DNA of 36,903 nucleotides from SMXL01 sp036985715 (GCA_036985715.1 BTQE01000018.1:1-36903), one strand, 5' to 3'; shown: positions 6,333 to 15,180, counted from the first letter of the stretch. Notes: generated by a model not told the origin, from the letters alone. Translations and numbers: made by a program.

Positions 6333-8758
6333 GCAGTGGGAGCAAGCAAATACGAACCATCGATTGGGATCGGGCCCGCAGGCACCGTCCCTTCACGAAA
6401 GTAGCGGTGCTCGGCGCGGGCACCATGGGAAGCCAGATCGCTGCGCACCTGGCCAACGCCGGTGTGTCCGTGCTTCTCCTTGATATTGCGCCTGAGAGCA
6501 CTGCGCCGAAAGATGGAGACAACCCGAACGCTATTGTCGAATCCGGATTCAAAAAAATGCTTCGGCTACGTCCGAATCCACTTTTCACGGCCGCCGCCGC
6601 TAATAGAATCCAACTTGGGAATTTCGACACCCATTTTGAAGATCTGGGAGGTGTCGATTGGGTGATCGAAGCGGTTCTGGAGCGCCGAGACGTGAAGGAA
6701 TCCGTGATGCAACGCTTGGAACAGGTCACAGGCAGCTCCACGGTCATATCGTCAAATACAAGCGGTATTCCCATCGCAGATCTGGGAAAGGGTCGGTCCG
6801 ACGCGTTTCGTGCTCGACTTCTCGGCACTCACTTTTTCAATCCTCCCCGGTATTTACCGCTGTTGGAAATCGTTCCGACGCCGGATACCGACTGGAACGT
6901 GGTTGAACGAGTGGCTTCGTTCAGCCGAATTCACCTGGGTAAGGGTGTGGTTCTCGCGAAAGACTCACCTTATTTCATCGGAAACCGCGTCGGCATTTAT
7001 TCGATGCTTGTTGCGATGCGGGAACAGACCACGGGGGGGTATTCGATCGAAGAAATTGATGCTCTCTCGGGTACTCTTGTTGGCCGTCCAAAATCAGCCA
7101 CGTTTAGAACCGCCGACGTCGTTGGACTGGACGTGATGAAGTCGGTAATTGACAATCTCTATGAAGCCGTCCCGGACGACGAATCGAGAGAGCTGTTCAA
7201 GTTACCGGAATTTTTGAATCAACTCGTTGAAGAGGGGCATCTGGGGTCGAAAACCAAGGCAGGATTTTATCAAAAGGTGGGCCGCAATATTCTGTCTTTT
7301 GATATGAATACAAAATCATATCAGGCGGCGGCTGAACTGAATTTGCCTTCACTCGGCGAGCTGAAAAATCAAGGGGGCCTCACGGCTCGTTTGAGATCAC
7401 TTTTCGAATCAGATTCCAGGTCCGGGATCTTTTTCAGACGGACGATACTCGAGACTATGGCGTACGCCGCTCGTCGTATTCCGGAAATTGCCGACTCTCC
7501 CGCAGATGTCGACAACGCGATTCGATGGGGCTTTGGCTGGAGGCTTGGTCCTTTTGAAACGTGGGACGTGCTGGGATTTGAAAACGTCGTCGAGTCGATG
7601 AACAAAGCTCAGATTGGTCTCCCCGAATGGATTCAGGAGATGTCAGGCGAGGGTCCGACGTCATTCTACGATACATCGACCGAACCGCTGACGGTATTCG
7701 TTCCAGCACAGCGGGCCAGGATCGAAGCGATCGTTCCAAACGATGAAAAACCGCTTTCGCAGCTCCGGGCCGTGCCCAATCGTACTATCTGGGAGAGTCC
7801 GGATGCCGCACTGATAGATATGGGAGCGGGTGTCGTGCTTTACGAATTCCGGTCCAAAGCCAACACACTGGGTGCGGGGGTCGTCAACGGTCTCGTTGAA
7901 GCCGTCGATCGAATAGAAGGGGATTCGGATATCCGAGGAATGGTGATCGGGAATGAGGGATCCAACTTCTCTGTAGGCGCAAATCTGGGAGAAGTCGCTG
8001 CGGCGTTACTGGAAGGAAAATTCTCAATCATCGAAGAGGCGGTTCGCAAGTTTCAGGGAGCCATTCAGCGCGTTCGTTATTCGGTAAAGCCGATCGCTGT
8101 GGCGGTGCATCAGCGTGTTTTGGGAGGAGCATGCGAACTGGTTCTTGCCGCTCCCACTTCAGTTGCTGCCGCCGAAAGCTATATCGGCCTTGTTGAGCTG
8201 GGTGTCGGCCTGATTCCAGCAGGAACCGGTTCGACCAGGCTGGCGGCACTGGCCGCCTCCCATGCCCCCAATGGATTCGATAATGAAATTCAGGCGTCTC
8301 TTGCTCGGTATTTTGAGCAAATCGCAATGGCGCGAGTTTCCACAAGCGCAAGAGAAGCACAGGAAATGGGGTATTTCCCGTTCCACGCATCCATTGTTAT
8401 GCGGCCGGAGAGGAGATTCGAAGTTGCAAAGCAGGAGGTCATCCGTCTCTCAGAAAAAGGATACCTGCCTCCTTTCTCAGGCGAACTCATCACCGTTCTC
8501 GGTTCGCCGGGACGCGCGGCGCTGGAAGTGATGGCTTACCAGTTTCATCAGGGGAAATTCATCACTGATTACGACTTTCGGCTCGCTCGAGATTTGGCAA
8601 CAGTACTCACGGGAGGTGATCTGCCCGGGTCAACGAGTGTGGACGAAAACTACCTGCTCGATCTGGAACGAGAGGTTTTCATGTCTCTCCTTGGCGAGAA
8701 GAAGACCCAGGAACGCATTCAAAATATTCTTGAGCACAATAAACCGCTGCGAAACTAA
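6329..8758 (+). CDS. fadN: 3-hydroxyacyl-CoA dehydrogenase / enoyl-CoA hydratase fusion, FadN type
   Basis: 809 residues. It combines the second and third reactions of beta-oxidation: hydration of enoyl-CoA and NAD-dependent oxidation of 3-hydroxyacyl-CoA. Domain order is dehydrogenase first: the Rossmann motif GAGTMG at 29-34, the THFFNP region with the catalytic histidine near 167, two C-terminal HAD domains, then a crotonase domain from about residue 490 to 740. In the crotonase part both catalytic glutamates of enoyl-CoA hydratases seem conserved (GGACELVLAA and VELGVGLIP), as does the oxyanion segment FSVGANL. This order is that of Bacillus FadN and opposite to Escherichia FadB. It overlaps the synthetase stop (ATGA) and is followed after 4 bp by the thiolase gene, its natural partner. 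Confidence 0.9.
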   Translation: MSSGSKQIRTIDWDRARRHRPFTKVAVLGAGTMGSQIAAHLANAGVSVLLLDIAPESTAPKDGDNPNAIVESGFKKMLRLRPNPLFTAAAANRIQLGNFDTHFEDLGGVDWVIEAVLERRDVKESVMQRLEQVTGSSTVISSNTSGIPIADLGKGRSDAFRARLLGTHFFNPPRYLPLLEIVPTPDTDWNVVERVASFSRIHLGKGVVLAKDSPYFIGNRVGIYSMLVAMREQTTGGYSIEEIDALSGTLVGRPKSATFRTADVVGLDVMKSVIDNLYEAVPDDESRELFKLPEFLNQLVEEGHLGSKTKAGFYQKVGRNILSFDMNTKSYQAAAELNLPSLGELKNQGGLTARLRSLFESDSRSGIFFRRTILETMAYAARRIPEIADSPADVDNAIRWGFGWRLGPFETWDVLGFENVVESMNKAQIGLPEWIQEMSGEGPTSFYDTSTEPLTVFVPAQRARIEAIVPNDEKPLSQLRAVPNRTIWESPDAALIDMGAGVVLYEFRSKANTLGAGVVNGLVEAVDRIEGDSDIRGMVIGNEGSNFSVGANLGEVAAALLEGKFSIIEEAVRKFQGAIQRVRYSVKPIAVAVHQRVLGGACELVLAAPTSVAAAESYIGLVELGVGLIPAGTGSTRLAALAASHAPNGFDNEIQASLARYFEQIAMARVSTSAREAQEMGYFPFHASIVMRPERRFEVAKQEVIRLSEKGYLPPFSGELITVLGSPGRAALEVMAYQFHQGKFITDYDFRLARDLATVLTGGDLPGSTSVDENYLLDLEREVFMSLLGEKKTQERIQNILEHNKPLRN

Positions 8759-8762
8759 CCCG

Positions 8763-9953
8763 ATGGAATCGAACTCAACTGCATATATCGTCAGCGCCGT
8801 CAGAACACCTGTTGGGAGAGCCAAGAGGGGAAGTCTGAGAAATGTGCGTCCCGAGGAGATGGGCGCTACGGTTGTCCGTGAAGCGATTAACCGTGTACCA
8901 GGATTGGAAGGTGCCATGGTGGATGACGTTCTCATTGGCTGCGCCATGCCGGAAGGAGCCCAGGGATTGAACATGGGTCGCATCGTGGCCCTTCGGGCAG
9001 GTCTACCGGATTCCGTCCCTGGAGCAACTATCAATCGATTCTGTTCCTCCGGGTTGCAGACAATAGCACTCGGCACGCAGGCGATTTCAACAGGATTTGC
9101 TGACACCGTCGTCGCAGGGGGTACGGAATCCATGAGTCTCATTCCGATGAGCGGGTTCTATTTCCAACCCGATCCTGGCCTGCTTGAGACTGAAATGGAT
9201 GCCTATGTTTCTATGGGGAATACGGCGGAAAATGTAGCCGAGAAGTATGACATCTCGAGAGCGGAGCAGGATCGATTTTCCTTTCAATCTCATGAGCGGG
9301 CTACTGATGCCATTCAGACCGGGCGCTTCGAGGAGGAAATAATTCCGTATAGGATTGAAGAGGCCGTCTTCGTTAGCGGATCGGTTCAGCGAAATACGAG
9401 AGAACTGAAAAACGACGAAGGCCCCCGATCCGATACGAGTATCGAGGCACTTGGCAAACTGGAGCCAGTTTTTCGAGCCGGGGGAACCGTTACGGCCGGA
9501 AACACCTCGCAGATGTCCGATGGCGCCGCTGCGACGGTACTTCTGAGCGAAAGGCGACTCAAGGAGCTGGATGTTCAGCCAATGGCAAGGTTGGCAGGAT
9601 TTTCCGTAGTAGGTGTTGCGCCCGGTCTCATGGGAATCGGGCCTATTGAAGCCATTCCCAAAGTGCTGAAACAGACTGGGCTTGAGCTCAAGGATATCGG
9701 GCTCGTGGAGCTGAATGAAGCTTTTGCATCCCAGGTTCTGGCAGTAATTAGTGAATTGGGCCTGGACGAATCGATCGTCAATGTAAACGGTGGTGCTATA
9801 GCTCTGGGACATCCGTTAGGGTGTACCGGCGCAAAACTCACCACAACCCTCATCCATGAAATGCGGAGACGCGGTGTCCGCTATGGGCTCTGCACAATGT
9901 GTATAGGTGGTGGAATGGGTGCGGCTGGAGTCATCGAAAACCTGACAGCGTAA
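8763..9953 (+). CDS. fadA: Acetyl-CoA acyltransferase (3-ketoacyl-CoA thiolase)
   Basis: 396 residues from the ATG at 8763. The frame is open further upstream, but that part overlaps the fadN coding region and does not resemble a thiolase, whereas MESNSTAYIVSAVRTPVG is a standard thiolase N-terminus. It cleaves 3-ketoacyl-CoA with CoA to give acetyl-CoA and a shortened acyl-CoA. The acylated cysteine is C94 in NRFCSSG; the C-terminal catalytic histidine lies in GGAIALGHPLG, and the second catalytic cysteine in CTMCIGGGMG. Length is normal for the family. With the preceding gene it should form the beta-oxidation complex. Confidence 0.92.
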   Translation: MESNSTAYIVSAVRTPVGRAKRGSLRNVRPEEMGATVVREAINRVPGLEGAMVDDVLIGCAMPEGAQGLNMGRIVALRAGLPDSVPGATINRFCSSGLQTIALGTQAISTGFADTVVAGGTESMSLIPMSGFYFQPDPGLLETEMDAYVSMGNTAENVAEKYDISRAEQDRFSFQSHERATDAIQTGRFEEEIIPYRIEEAVFVSGSVQRNTRELKNDEGPRSDTSIEALGKLEPVFRAGGTVTAGNTSQMSDGAAATVLLSERRLKELDVQPMARLAGFSVVGVAPGLMGIGPIEAIPKVLKQTGLELKDIGLVELNEAFASQVLAVISELGLDESIVNVNGGAIALGHPLGCTGAKLTTTLIHEMRRRGVRYGLCTMCIGGGMGAAGVIENLTA

Positions 9954-9963
9954 TCGATCCCGA

Positions 9964-9988
9964 CGATAATTGACCAACGCAATTATCG
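9964..9988. promoter_or_regulatory. 8-bp inverted repeat between thiolase and acyl-CoA dehydrogenase genes
   Basis: CGATAATT and AATTATCG are perfect reverse complements separated by nine bases. They lie 10 bp after the thiolase stop and 33 bp before the next start. There is no T-tract, so it is not a typical terminator. It could be an mRNA-processing hairpin, a weak attenuator or an operator. Confidence 0.4.
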
Positions 9989-10021
9989 ATGAAATGATCG
10001 ACGCATAAATTGATAATCAAC

Positions 10022-12532
10022 ATGAATCTGCCTTTTTACAACTTCCTGAGTATGCTTCCGGTATGGGCGGCCGTTCTCGCAATTATTCTGGTACTGTTCA
10101 CGGCGGGTTACACAGGAGTCGGTGTCCGTGTATGGATCCTACTCATCGCCCTCGTCATGTACGGATTCGGTGCGGGGAGCTGGGCTTGGACGGTGTTGGG
10201 CGTGTTTGCGTTTATTTTCGGATTGCCCCCAGTCAGGCGAGTGGTGTCTCGAGGCCTCATTGGATTGATCGAGAAGATGAAATTCATGCCGTCAATATCT
10301 CAGACGGAGCAGGAGGCCATTGATGCCGGAACCGTGTGGGTAGAGGGCGAGCTGATCTCCGGAAAGCCGGATTTTAAGCGAATGATGGAGGAGGATTTCC
10401 CCGGCCTGACGGTTGAAGAGCAGGAATTTTTGGACGGACCGGCTGAAGAACTCTGCAATGTCGTTCGTGATTGGGACGTTTTTCTTCGGAAGGACCTGCC
10501 GCCCGAAGCATGGGAAGTCATGAAGAAGCACCGGTTCTTCGGGATGATTATTCCTCAGGAGTACGGGGGGCTTGGATTCTCTGCTTCGGCGAACAGCGCC
10601 GTTGTCGGGAAAGTGAGTGCGACAAATACTGTTCTGGGCATTACGGTTATGGTACCGAATTCATTGGGGCCTGCCGAACTTCTGATTCATTACGGTACGA
10701 AAGCCCAAAAGGATTATTATCTGCCTCGGCTTGCGCGCCACGAGGATATCCCGGCCTTTGCTTTAACAGAGCCCAGCGCGGGTTCAGACGCCGGAGCCAT
10801 CCAGTCTACAGGTGTTGTATTTCGAGGTGAAGACGGTCAATTGTATCTCCGTCTGAATTGGGAAAAGCGGTACATCACACTCGTATCCGTAGCCACGGTA
10901 CTGGGCCTTGCCTTCAAAATGACGGACCCGGAAAACCTCCTTGGAAAAGGCACTGATCTGGGAATTACTTGTGCGTTGATCAAAACGGATACACCTGGTG
11001 TTGAGGCAGGTCGGCGTCACGATCCGATGGGAATTCCCTTCCACAACGGCCCCACGATTGGTCGAGATGTTGTTGTTCCTCTGGAAGAGGCCATAATTGG
11101 AGGAATTGATGGTGCCGGCAAGGGATGGGGAATGTTGATGGAATCACTGGCGGCTGGGCGAGGGATATCGCTTCCAGCTGTTAGTACATTCAGTTCAAAG
11201 ATGGTAGCTCGGGTGGCAGGAGCCCACGCAGTCGTCAGGAAACAATTTGGACTCTCAATCGGCAAATTTGAGGGAATCGAAGAGCCGCTCGCTCGAATCG
11301 GCGCATTCACGTACATCATGGATGCAGCCCGTCGATACACCAATGGGATACTGAACAAAGGCGGTAAACCGGCTGTCGTCACGGCGATTATGAAATACAA
11401 TACGACGGAGCTGTTCCGAAAAGCCATTCTCGACGGCATGGATATTCTCGGCGGGAATGCGATTTCTCGTGGTCCCCGCAATGTGCTGGCGCATGCATAT
11501 ATCAATACGCCGATTGCAATCACCGTAGAAGGTGCAAATATTCTAACGCGAACGCTTATGATCTTCGGACAGGGAGCCATTCGGTCCCACCCGTTCGTGT
11601 TGAAGGAAATCAACGCACTTCGTGACCGGGATGTGCGAGCGTTTGACACCTCGTTTTGGGGTCACGTCGGCATGGTTGTCCGAAATTTCTTCCGACTTAT
11701 CGGGCTTACGTTAACCAGAGGACGACTCGCGTCAGCTCCGGTGGGCGGACCTACATCCAAGTATTTTCGAAAACTTGCGTGGGTGTCAGCGAAGTTTTCG
11801 TTCTGGGCTGACCTCTCGATGTTTTCGCTGGGTGGAGATCTCAAGAGAAAAGAGAAACTGACGGGCCGCTTTGCCGACATCTTTTCATGGATGTTTCTGG
11901 CCGTCGCTACGCTCCGTCGGTTTGAAGCAGATGGGCGACCGACAGAAGATCTCCCGCTCGTTCGATGGAGCATGAGTTATGCCTTTTCGGAAATACAGGC
12001 TTCGTTTGAGCAGATATATGCAAACCTGAAGATCCCGGGCTTGACCTGGCTGATGAGGGGTCCGCTCGGACTTATTTCCCGAATGAACCGGATCAGCAGT
12101 CGACCAGACGATCGCACGGGGCATCAAGTGGCCGTGATTCTTCAGACGCCAGGACCGCAACGCGACAGACTGACATCCGGTATCCACTTGCCCGTCGAGA
12201 ACGATTGGCCTGTATCCCGGCTTGATCATGCCATGGAGCTTAGCGTAGCAGCGGAACCGATCGTTTCATTAGTAAGGAAGGCGGCGCGATCGAGAACGAT
12301 TCAACGAGGAACACTTGAGGACATGATGAACGAGGCCGTTGAAAAACAGTTAATCTCATCGGAGGATGCCCAACAGGTAAAGAATGCTGAGATTGCTCGT
12401 AACGACACCATTCAGGTAGACTCGTTCACGCTTGAAGAGTACGGGTTGAACGCTGTGATTCCAGACAGGGAACCAGCCTGGGGGGATGACGAGGTGACGG
12501 CCGAATCGTCGGCCGTGCACGGTTCGTCCTAG
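10022..12532 (+). CDS. fadE: Membrane-associated FadE-type acyl-CoA dehydrogenase
   Basis: 836 residues from the ATG at 10022; a TTG four codons upstream is less likely. It catalyses the first, FAD-dependent step of beta-oxidation, acyl-CoA to trans-2-enoyl-CoA. The N-terminal ~75 residues are strongly hydrophobic with two or three possible membrane segments (AAVLAIILVLF, VWILLIALVMYGFG, VLGVFAFIFG), as in Escherichia FadE (about 814 residues) and unlike the soluble 380-residue dehydrogenases. The acyl-CoA dehydrogenase core contains FALTEPSAGSDAGA and the segment VEGANILTRTLM, whose glutamate aligns with the catalytic base region. The last ~280 residues match the extra C-terminal domain of FadE (DUF1974). 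It is the last gene of the beta-oxidation set. Confidence 0.88.
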   Translation: MNLPFYNFLSMLPVWAAVLAIILVLFTAGYTGVGVRVWILLIALVMYGFGAGSWAWTVLGVFAFIFGLPPVRRVVSRGLIGLIEKMKFMPSISQTEQEAIDAGTVWVEGELISGKPDFKRMMEEDFPGLTVEEQEFLDGPAEELCNVVRDWDVFLRKDLPPEAWEVMKKHRFFGMIIPQEYGGLGFSASANSAVVGKVSATNTVLGITVMVPNSLGPAELLIHYGTKAQKDYYLPRLARHEDIPAFALTEPSAGSDAGAIQSTGVVFRGEDGQLYLRLNWEKRYITLVSVATVLGLAFKMTDPENLLGKGTDLGITCALIKTDTPGVEAGRRHDPMGIPFHNGPTIGRDVVVPLEEAIIGGIDGAGKGWGMLMESLAAGRGISLPAVSTFSSKMVARVAGAHAVVRKQFGLSIGKFEGIEEPLARIGAFTYIMDAARRYTNGILNKGGKPAVVTAIMKYNTTELFRKAILDGMDILGGNAISRGPRNVLAHAYINTPIAITVEGANILTRTLMIFGQGAIRSHPFVLKEINALRDRDVRAFDTSFWGHVGMVVRNFFRLIGLTLTRGRLASAPVGGPTSKYFRKLAWVSAKFSFWADLSMFSLGGDLKRKEKLTGRFADIFSWMFLAVATLRRFEADGRPTEDLPLVRWSMSYAFSEIQASFEQIYANLKIPGLTWLMRGPLGLISRMNRISSRPDDRTGHQVAVILQTPGPQRDRLTSGIHLPVENDWPVSRLDHAMELSVAAEPIVSLVRKAARSRTIQRGTLEDMMNEAVEKQLISSEDAQQVKNAEIARNDTIQVDSFTLEEYGLNAVIPDREPAWGDDEVTAESSAVHGSS

Positions 12533-12553
12533 CGTGGTTTTCTCAGAGAGAGG

Positions 12554-12567
12554 CTCGTTCTAACGAG
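12554..12567. repeat. Short inverted repeat after the acyl-CoA dehydrogenase gene
   Basis: CTCGTT-CT-AACGAG forms a near-palindrome 22 bp after the stop codon. It is followed by two copies of GATTCGTC 14 bp apart (12567-12574 and 12581-12588). No T-tract follows, so a terminator is not supported. The rest of the gap up to 12697 shows nothing clear. Confidence 0.25.
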
Positions 12568-12697
12568 ATTCGTCATAAGCGATTCGTCTTGAACAGGTTT
12601 GGCCCTGAGACTCTCATTTACGTAGTTGTTCGAAACTCCACCGGGTGAACAGTGTACCAATAACCTCAATTTCTGTTAGTAGATAAAACAAGGACTC

Positions 12698-12892
12698 ATG
12701 GCAACGGACGCGATGAACGAAAGCTGGGCGCGAGTAATGACGCAGATCCAGACCATTTGGAGTGAGCAAGAATTTACGGTTGCAGAACTGAAGAAAGCTC
12801 GCGGCGATTTGAGAAAAATGGTGGCCTTGATTAACGAGCGGACCGGCGAAGAAAAGTCTGAAATTGTTCAGAAAATTACGGCGCTTCTCTAG
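12698..12892 (+). CDS. Small CsbD-like protein
   Basis: 64 residues, predicted mostly helical. The pattern matches the CsbD family: a tryptophan-containing first helix (SWARVMTQIQTIWSEQ), then FTVAELKKARGDLRKMVALI, then NERTGEEKSEIVQKI. In CsbD proteins the same positions carry W, LTxxEL, a G and RYGxxxxE. CsbD proteins accumulate under general stress in Bacillus and enterobacteria, but no molecular function is established. An AAGGA sequence (12689-12693) lies a few bases before the ATG. It is a single-gene unit with a terminator 32 bp after its stop. Assignment is by pattern recognition on a very short protein. Confidence 0.65.
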   Translation: MATDAMNESWARVMTQIQTIWSEQEFTVAELKKARGDLRKMVALINERTGEEKSEIVQKITALL

Positions 12893-12923
12893 CCAGGATT
12901 CCCCGGTCTTATGAGTCAGATTG

Positions 12924-12949
12924 GCCCGGCCTCCAGGCGCGGGCTTTTT
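12924..12949 (+). terminator. Rho-independent terminator after the CsbD-like gene
   Basis: GCCCGGCC and GGC-G-CGGGC form a GC-rich stem with one bulged G around a TCCA loop, followed by five T residues (12945-12949). It lies between the CsbD-like gene and the carboxylase gene. It also argues against the longer carboxylase ORF starting at 12921, because that start would place the hairpin inside the coding region. Confidence 0.8.
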
Positions 12950-12974
12950 GGGTTCTATCAGTTACAGATTCAGT

Positions 12975-14660
12975 ATGCCTAGAAAAACTGGACTTGGAAG
13001 CGAGCTCAATCTCAGTGACGCGTCGGTCAAAACTCGGACCGAATTCTTTGCTGAATTAATCGGTGAACTGGGACGTCGCCGTGCAGAGGTGGCTGAGGGC
13101 GGTGGGAAAAAGCGACAGGAAAGGGAGCACAAGCGAGGAAAACTCCTGGCGCGGGAGCGTATTTCGACATTGCTGGATGAAGGGAGCGAATTTCTGGAGA
13201 TTGGGACGTTCGCTGCCTACGGCATGTACGAGGAAGACGGAGGATGCCCGTCGGCTGGTACGGTAATGGGTCTTGGGAGGGTGTCCGGTCGACTTTGCAT
13301 AATCGTTGCAAATGACGCCACGGTAAAGGCGGGCGCCTGGTTTCCGATGACGGCAAAAAAAAATCTCCGGGCCCAGGAGCTGGCGCTGGAAAATCGGATA
13401 CCCATCGTCTATCTGGTGGATTCGGCGGGCGTGTATCTACCTATGCAGGACGAAATATTTCCTGACAAAGACCATTTCGGTCGGATATTTCGAAATAACG
13501 CCGTTCTGTCCAGTCTTGGAGTGCCTCAAATCAGCGCGATCATGGGGAGTTGCGTCGCCGGGGGTGCCTATCTCCCGATTATGAGTGACGAGGCCTTGAT
13601 CGTCGAGGGCACAGGGTCGGTATTTCTCGCAGGGCCGTTTCTGGTCAAGGCGGCGATAGGCGAGACCGTGGACAAGGAAACACTGGGCGGCGCAGCCACG
13701 CATTCGCAGATCTCGGGAGTCACGGACTATCAGATGGCCGATGATGACGAATGTCTCACGACCATTCGAGAGTTGATCGGCAGACTGGGAGAGCCCACAA
13801 AGGCTGGTTTTGATCGAATTGAGTCCGTAGATCCGGAATTTGCCTCCGAGGATTTGTACGGTCTGATTCCAGAGTCTTCCGTCGCCTCGTACGATATGGA
13901 AGACGTGCTTTCCAGAGTGATCGATGCCGAATCCTGGACCGAATATAAGGAGGGGTACGGGCAGACGATTTTAACCGGTTATGCCCGAATCGACGGATGG
14001 AGCGTAGGAATCGTTGCCAATCAGCGACTGGTAGTTCGGGCAAAAGGAGGCGCCAAGTCTCGCGTCGATGAAATGCAGGCAGGCGGCGTGATCTATTCAG
14101 ATTCCGCAAAGAAAGCCGCGCGCTTTATCATGAACTGCAATCAGAAAAAGATTCCTCTCGTGTTTTTCCAGGATGTCACCGGGTTCATGGTAGGGTCCAG
14201 AGCGGAGCACGGTGGAATCATCAAAGATGGTGCGAAAATGGTGAGCGCTGTAGCCAACAGCGTGGTACCCAAGTTCACGGTGATCGTAGGGAATTCATAC
14301 GGCGCTGGCAACTATGCGATGTGTGGGCGAGCCTACGACCCGCGTCTGATTCTCGCTTGGCCGACAGCCCGGATTGCCGTAATGGGAGGAGCTCAAGCAG
14401 CGGAAACCCTCATGCAAATCCAGTCGACGAAGCGAGAGCGAGAAGGAGAGGCTCTATCAGACGAACAGAATGTAGCCCTGCTCAGCGAAATTCAAGATCG
14501 CTACGATCGTCAGACGTCGCCATACTATGCTGCGGCAAGATTATGGGTTGACGAGCTGATCGATCCGCTTTGGACCAGACGGTGGCTCTCGACCGGCATC
14601 GAGATGGCAGATCACAACCCTGACATTCCGCGATTCAATCCGGGTATTATTCAGACTTAA
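12975..14660 (+). CDS. Acyl-CoA carboxylase, carboxyltransferase (beta) subunit, methylcrotonyl-CoA carboxylase-like
   Basis: 561 residues from the ATG at 12975; the frame extends upstream to a TTG inside the terminator hairpin. It transfers carboxyl from biotin to an acyl-CoA. The two crotonase-like halves of the family are present: GKLLARERISTLLDEGSEF near the N-terminus, an acyl-CoA-binding region GGAYLPIMSDEALIVEGTGS, the segment LGGAATHSQISGVTDY, and the C-terminal half with FFQDVTGFMVGS and GNSYGAGNYAMCGRAYDP. The pattern is closest to methylcrotonyl-CoA carboxylase beta (leucine degradation), although related acyl-CoA substrates are possible. No biotin carboxylase or biotin carrier subunit gene is in the window, so the partner must be elsewhere. 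The thioesterase gene follows after 30 bp. Confidence 0.85.
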   Translation: MPRKTGLGSELNLSDASVKTRTEFFAELIGELGRRRAEVAEGGGKKRQEREHKRGKLLARERISTLLDEGSEFLEIGTFAAYGMYEEDGGCPSAGTVMGLGRVSGRLCIIVANDATVKAGAWFPMTAKKNLRAQELALENRIPIVYLVDSAGVYLPMQDEIFPDKDHFGRIFRNNAVLSSLGVPQISAIMGSCVAGGAYLPIMSDEALIVEGTGSVFLAGPFLVKAAIGETVDKETLGGAATHSQISGVTDYQMADDDECLTTIRELIGRLGEPTKAGFDRIESVDPEFASEDLYGLIPESSVASYDMEDVLSRVIDAESWTEYKEGYGQTILTGYARIDGWSVGIVANQRLVVRAKGGAKSRVDEMQAGGVIYSDSAKKAARFIMNCNQKKIPLVFFQDVTGFMVGSRAEHGGIIKDGAKMVSAVANSVVPKFTVIVGNSYGAGNYAMCGRAYDPRLILAWPTARIAVMGGAQAAETLMQIQSTKREREGEALSDEQNVALLSEIQDRYDRQTSPYYAAARLWVDELIDPLWTRRWLSTGIEMADHNPDIPRFNPGIIQT

Positions 14661-14690
14661 CCGCGATCGATTCGAACACCAGAAATTCAC

Positions 14691-15134
14691 GTGGGCAAGA
14701 CGACAAGGCCAGAATCTATTTGGAAGCGGTCATTCGATATTGAATGGCTGAATCGGTTCAGTGAGAACTGTATGATCTCACACATTGGAATCGAATTCGT
14801 TGAGATCGGTGACGATTTTTTAAGAGCCAGGATGCCGGTAGACGAGAGAACTACCCAGCCTCTTGGACTGCTGCATGGGGGAGCATCGGTTGCGTTGGCA
14901 GAAACACTGGGCAACACCGCTGCCCACTGCACAGTGGAGGAAAATCAGTACTGCGTCGGGATAGAAATTAATGCCAATCATATCCGCCGTGCTACGAGCG
15001 GGATGGTAGTAGGCATTGCGCGTCCCGTACACCTGGGGAAAAAGACCCAAGTCTGGGAAGCGAAGATAAGAGATTCTGAGGACCGGTTGGTAAGTACAAG
15101 TCGAATGACACTGGCTGTTCTCCAAAAAGAGTAG
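14691..15134 (+). CDS. Hotdog-fold acyl-CoA thioesterase (MenI/YdiI-like)
   Basis: 147 residues with a GTG start at 14691. The core motif LLHGGASVALAETLG matches the PaaI/YdiI hotdog thioesterases, with the catalytic glutamate in ALAETLG. The preceding segment GDDFLRARMPVDERTTQPLG is also very close to the YdiI (MenI) pattern. MenI hydrolyses 1,4-dihydroxy-2-naphthoyl-CoA in menaquinone synthesis, while related enzymes hydrolyse other acyl-CoAs. Next to an acyl-CoA carboxylase and downstream of beta-oxidation genes, a housekeeping acyl-CoA hydrolase role is equally possible. The fold is certain, the substrate is not. Confidence 0.82.
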   Translation: MGKTTRPESIWKRSFDIEWLNRFSENCMISHIGIEFVEIGDDFLRARMPVDERTTQPLGLLHGGASVALAETLGNTAAHCTVEENQYCVGIEINANHIRRATSGMVVGIARPVHLGKKTQVWEAKIRDSEDRLVSTSRMTLAVLQKE

Positions 15135-15180
15135 TTACTTCAGCCGTAGCATATCCGGAGCACACTTTGTTTCGCTAAAA

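Noticed and set aside
8616..8762. Longer N-terminus for the thiolase
   Set aside because: The extra 49 codons overlap the fadN coding end and do not resemble thiolase; the ATG at 8763 gives a standard N-terminus.
12921..12974. Upstream TTG start for the carboxylase subunit
   Set aside because: It lies within a terminator hairpin and T-tract; the ATG at 12975 is better placed.
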